A stretch of 14,074 bases of DNA from Chthonomonadaceae bacterium (GTDB lineage Bacteria > Armatimonadota > Chthonomonadetes > Chthonomonadales > Chthonomonadaceae), in NCBI GenBank assembly GCA_014377395.1, contig JACMPS010000099.1, positions 1 to 14,074 on the forward strand, in the 5' to 3' direction. Below the pieces are notes generated by a model, which was given only the letters and a program-made list of their open reading frames with translations, did not search any database and was not told the DNA's origin. Numbering within the stretch: the stretch's first letter is position 1; each line of letters opens with the position of its first letter. A program made the translations under genes and the position numbers. Below are positions 13,870 to 14,074 of the stretch, piece by piece.

Positions 13870-14073
13870 TTACTCCTTCATCCCCTGTGGGATCGGAAGC
13901 CACGCCGGATTTGCAGTGAACACAGGTGGCTCGACAACGCGCCAGACAGAACGCTCGACGTTCTCCGCAATTTCTGTTTTTCCGGTGCGCTTGTCGGTGT
14001 ATTCCCGGTCTTGGGTCTCGGTTATCTTGTGAACACAACCTCCACGCTTGAACCCTGTCGGCAGGTCGTTCCA
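13870..14073 (-). CDS. C-terminal end of a minus-strand gene, tentatively Thg1-like
   Basis: The frame enters from the right window edge and ends at TAA (13872-13870), giving 67 residues without a start. The translation runs from WNDLPTGFKRGG through RSVWRVVEPPVF to LPIPQGMKE. The NDLPxxxKRG segment followed by a basic, variable stretch, then a conserved R and an acidic-proline strand, resembles the C-terminus of Thg1-type tRNA(His) guanylyltransferase-like proteins. The identification is by eye and tentative, since the catalytic palm domain is off-window. Composition looks properly coding, unlike the longer overlapping frame on the same strand that runs on into the adjacent MITE-like repeat. 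It is convergent with the amidohydrolase gene. Confidence 0.5.
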   Translation of the reverse strand, partial: WNDLPTGFKRGGCVHKITETQDREYTDKRTGKTEIAENVERSVWRVVEPPVFTANPAWLPIPQGMKE

Positions 14074-14074
14074 A

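Noticed and set aside
13769..14074. 101-aa minus-strand frame at the right edge
   Set aside because: It runs into the MITE-like right end and its translation is Arg/Cys-rich; the neighbouring frame ending at 13870 has a far more protein-like sequence.

Overview
The window looks like a stretch of chromosome from a Gram-negative-type environmental bacterium. My best guess is Armatimonadota or a neighbouring phylum. The guess rests on three things: a DUF6785/DUF6784 polytopic membrane protein, a large BNR-like exported protein, and a PhyH/amidohydrolase pair typical of Armatimonadota and Planctomycetes. No marker gene settles it. Most genes have clear Shine-Dalgarno sequences. There are no tRNA, rRNA, CRISPR or phage genes.

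Layout. (1) 2-2710 (+): the C-terminal 902 residues of a large exported protein with beta-propeller-like repeats, closed by a strong intrinsic terminator. (2) 2711-3082: a promoter region with a palindrome and inverted 9-bp half-sites, leading into a COG1233/PYROXD2-like FAD oxidoreductase (+). (3) A DUF4142 ferritin-like exported protein (+), preceded by a structured leader and ended by a 14-bp-stem terminator. (4) Minus strand: a two-gene unit of a 75-aa orphan small protein and a TMEM14-type membrane protein. (5) Divergent from that unit, phosphoglucomutase pgm (+) behind three TTTACCGA repeats. (6) Minus strand: msrA-msrB, a methionine sulfoxide repair operon in which msrB has an N-terminal membrane anchor and a second, strong internal start. 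(7) Plus strand: DUF6785 membrane protein, phytanoyl-CoA dioxygenase-like Fe(II)/2OG enzyme and amidohydrolase_2 lactonase-like enzyme. These may form a loose uptake/catabolism neighbourhood, although the last gene has its own near-consensus promoter. (8) A 239-bp MITE-like element with 35-bp terminal inverted repeats, wedged between the amidohydrolase and a convergent gene. (9) The last 67 codons of a minus-strand gene, cut by the window end, which resemble the C-terminus of Thg1-type tRNA guanylyltransferases.

Functional themes are oxidative-damage repair (MsrA/MsrB), central sugar phosphate metabolism (Pgm), and a possible small-molecule or sugar-acid utilisation group. I saw no complete new defence or biosynthetic system. 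The most notable non-routine signals are the MITE-like hairpin element, the dual-start msrB, the promoter flanked by helically phased inverted half-sites, and the orphan 75-aa protein.
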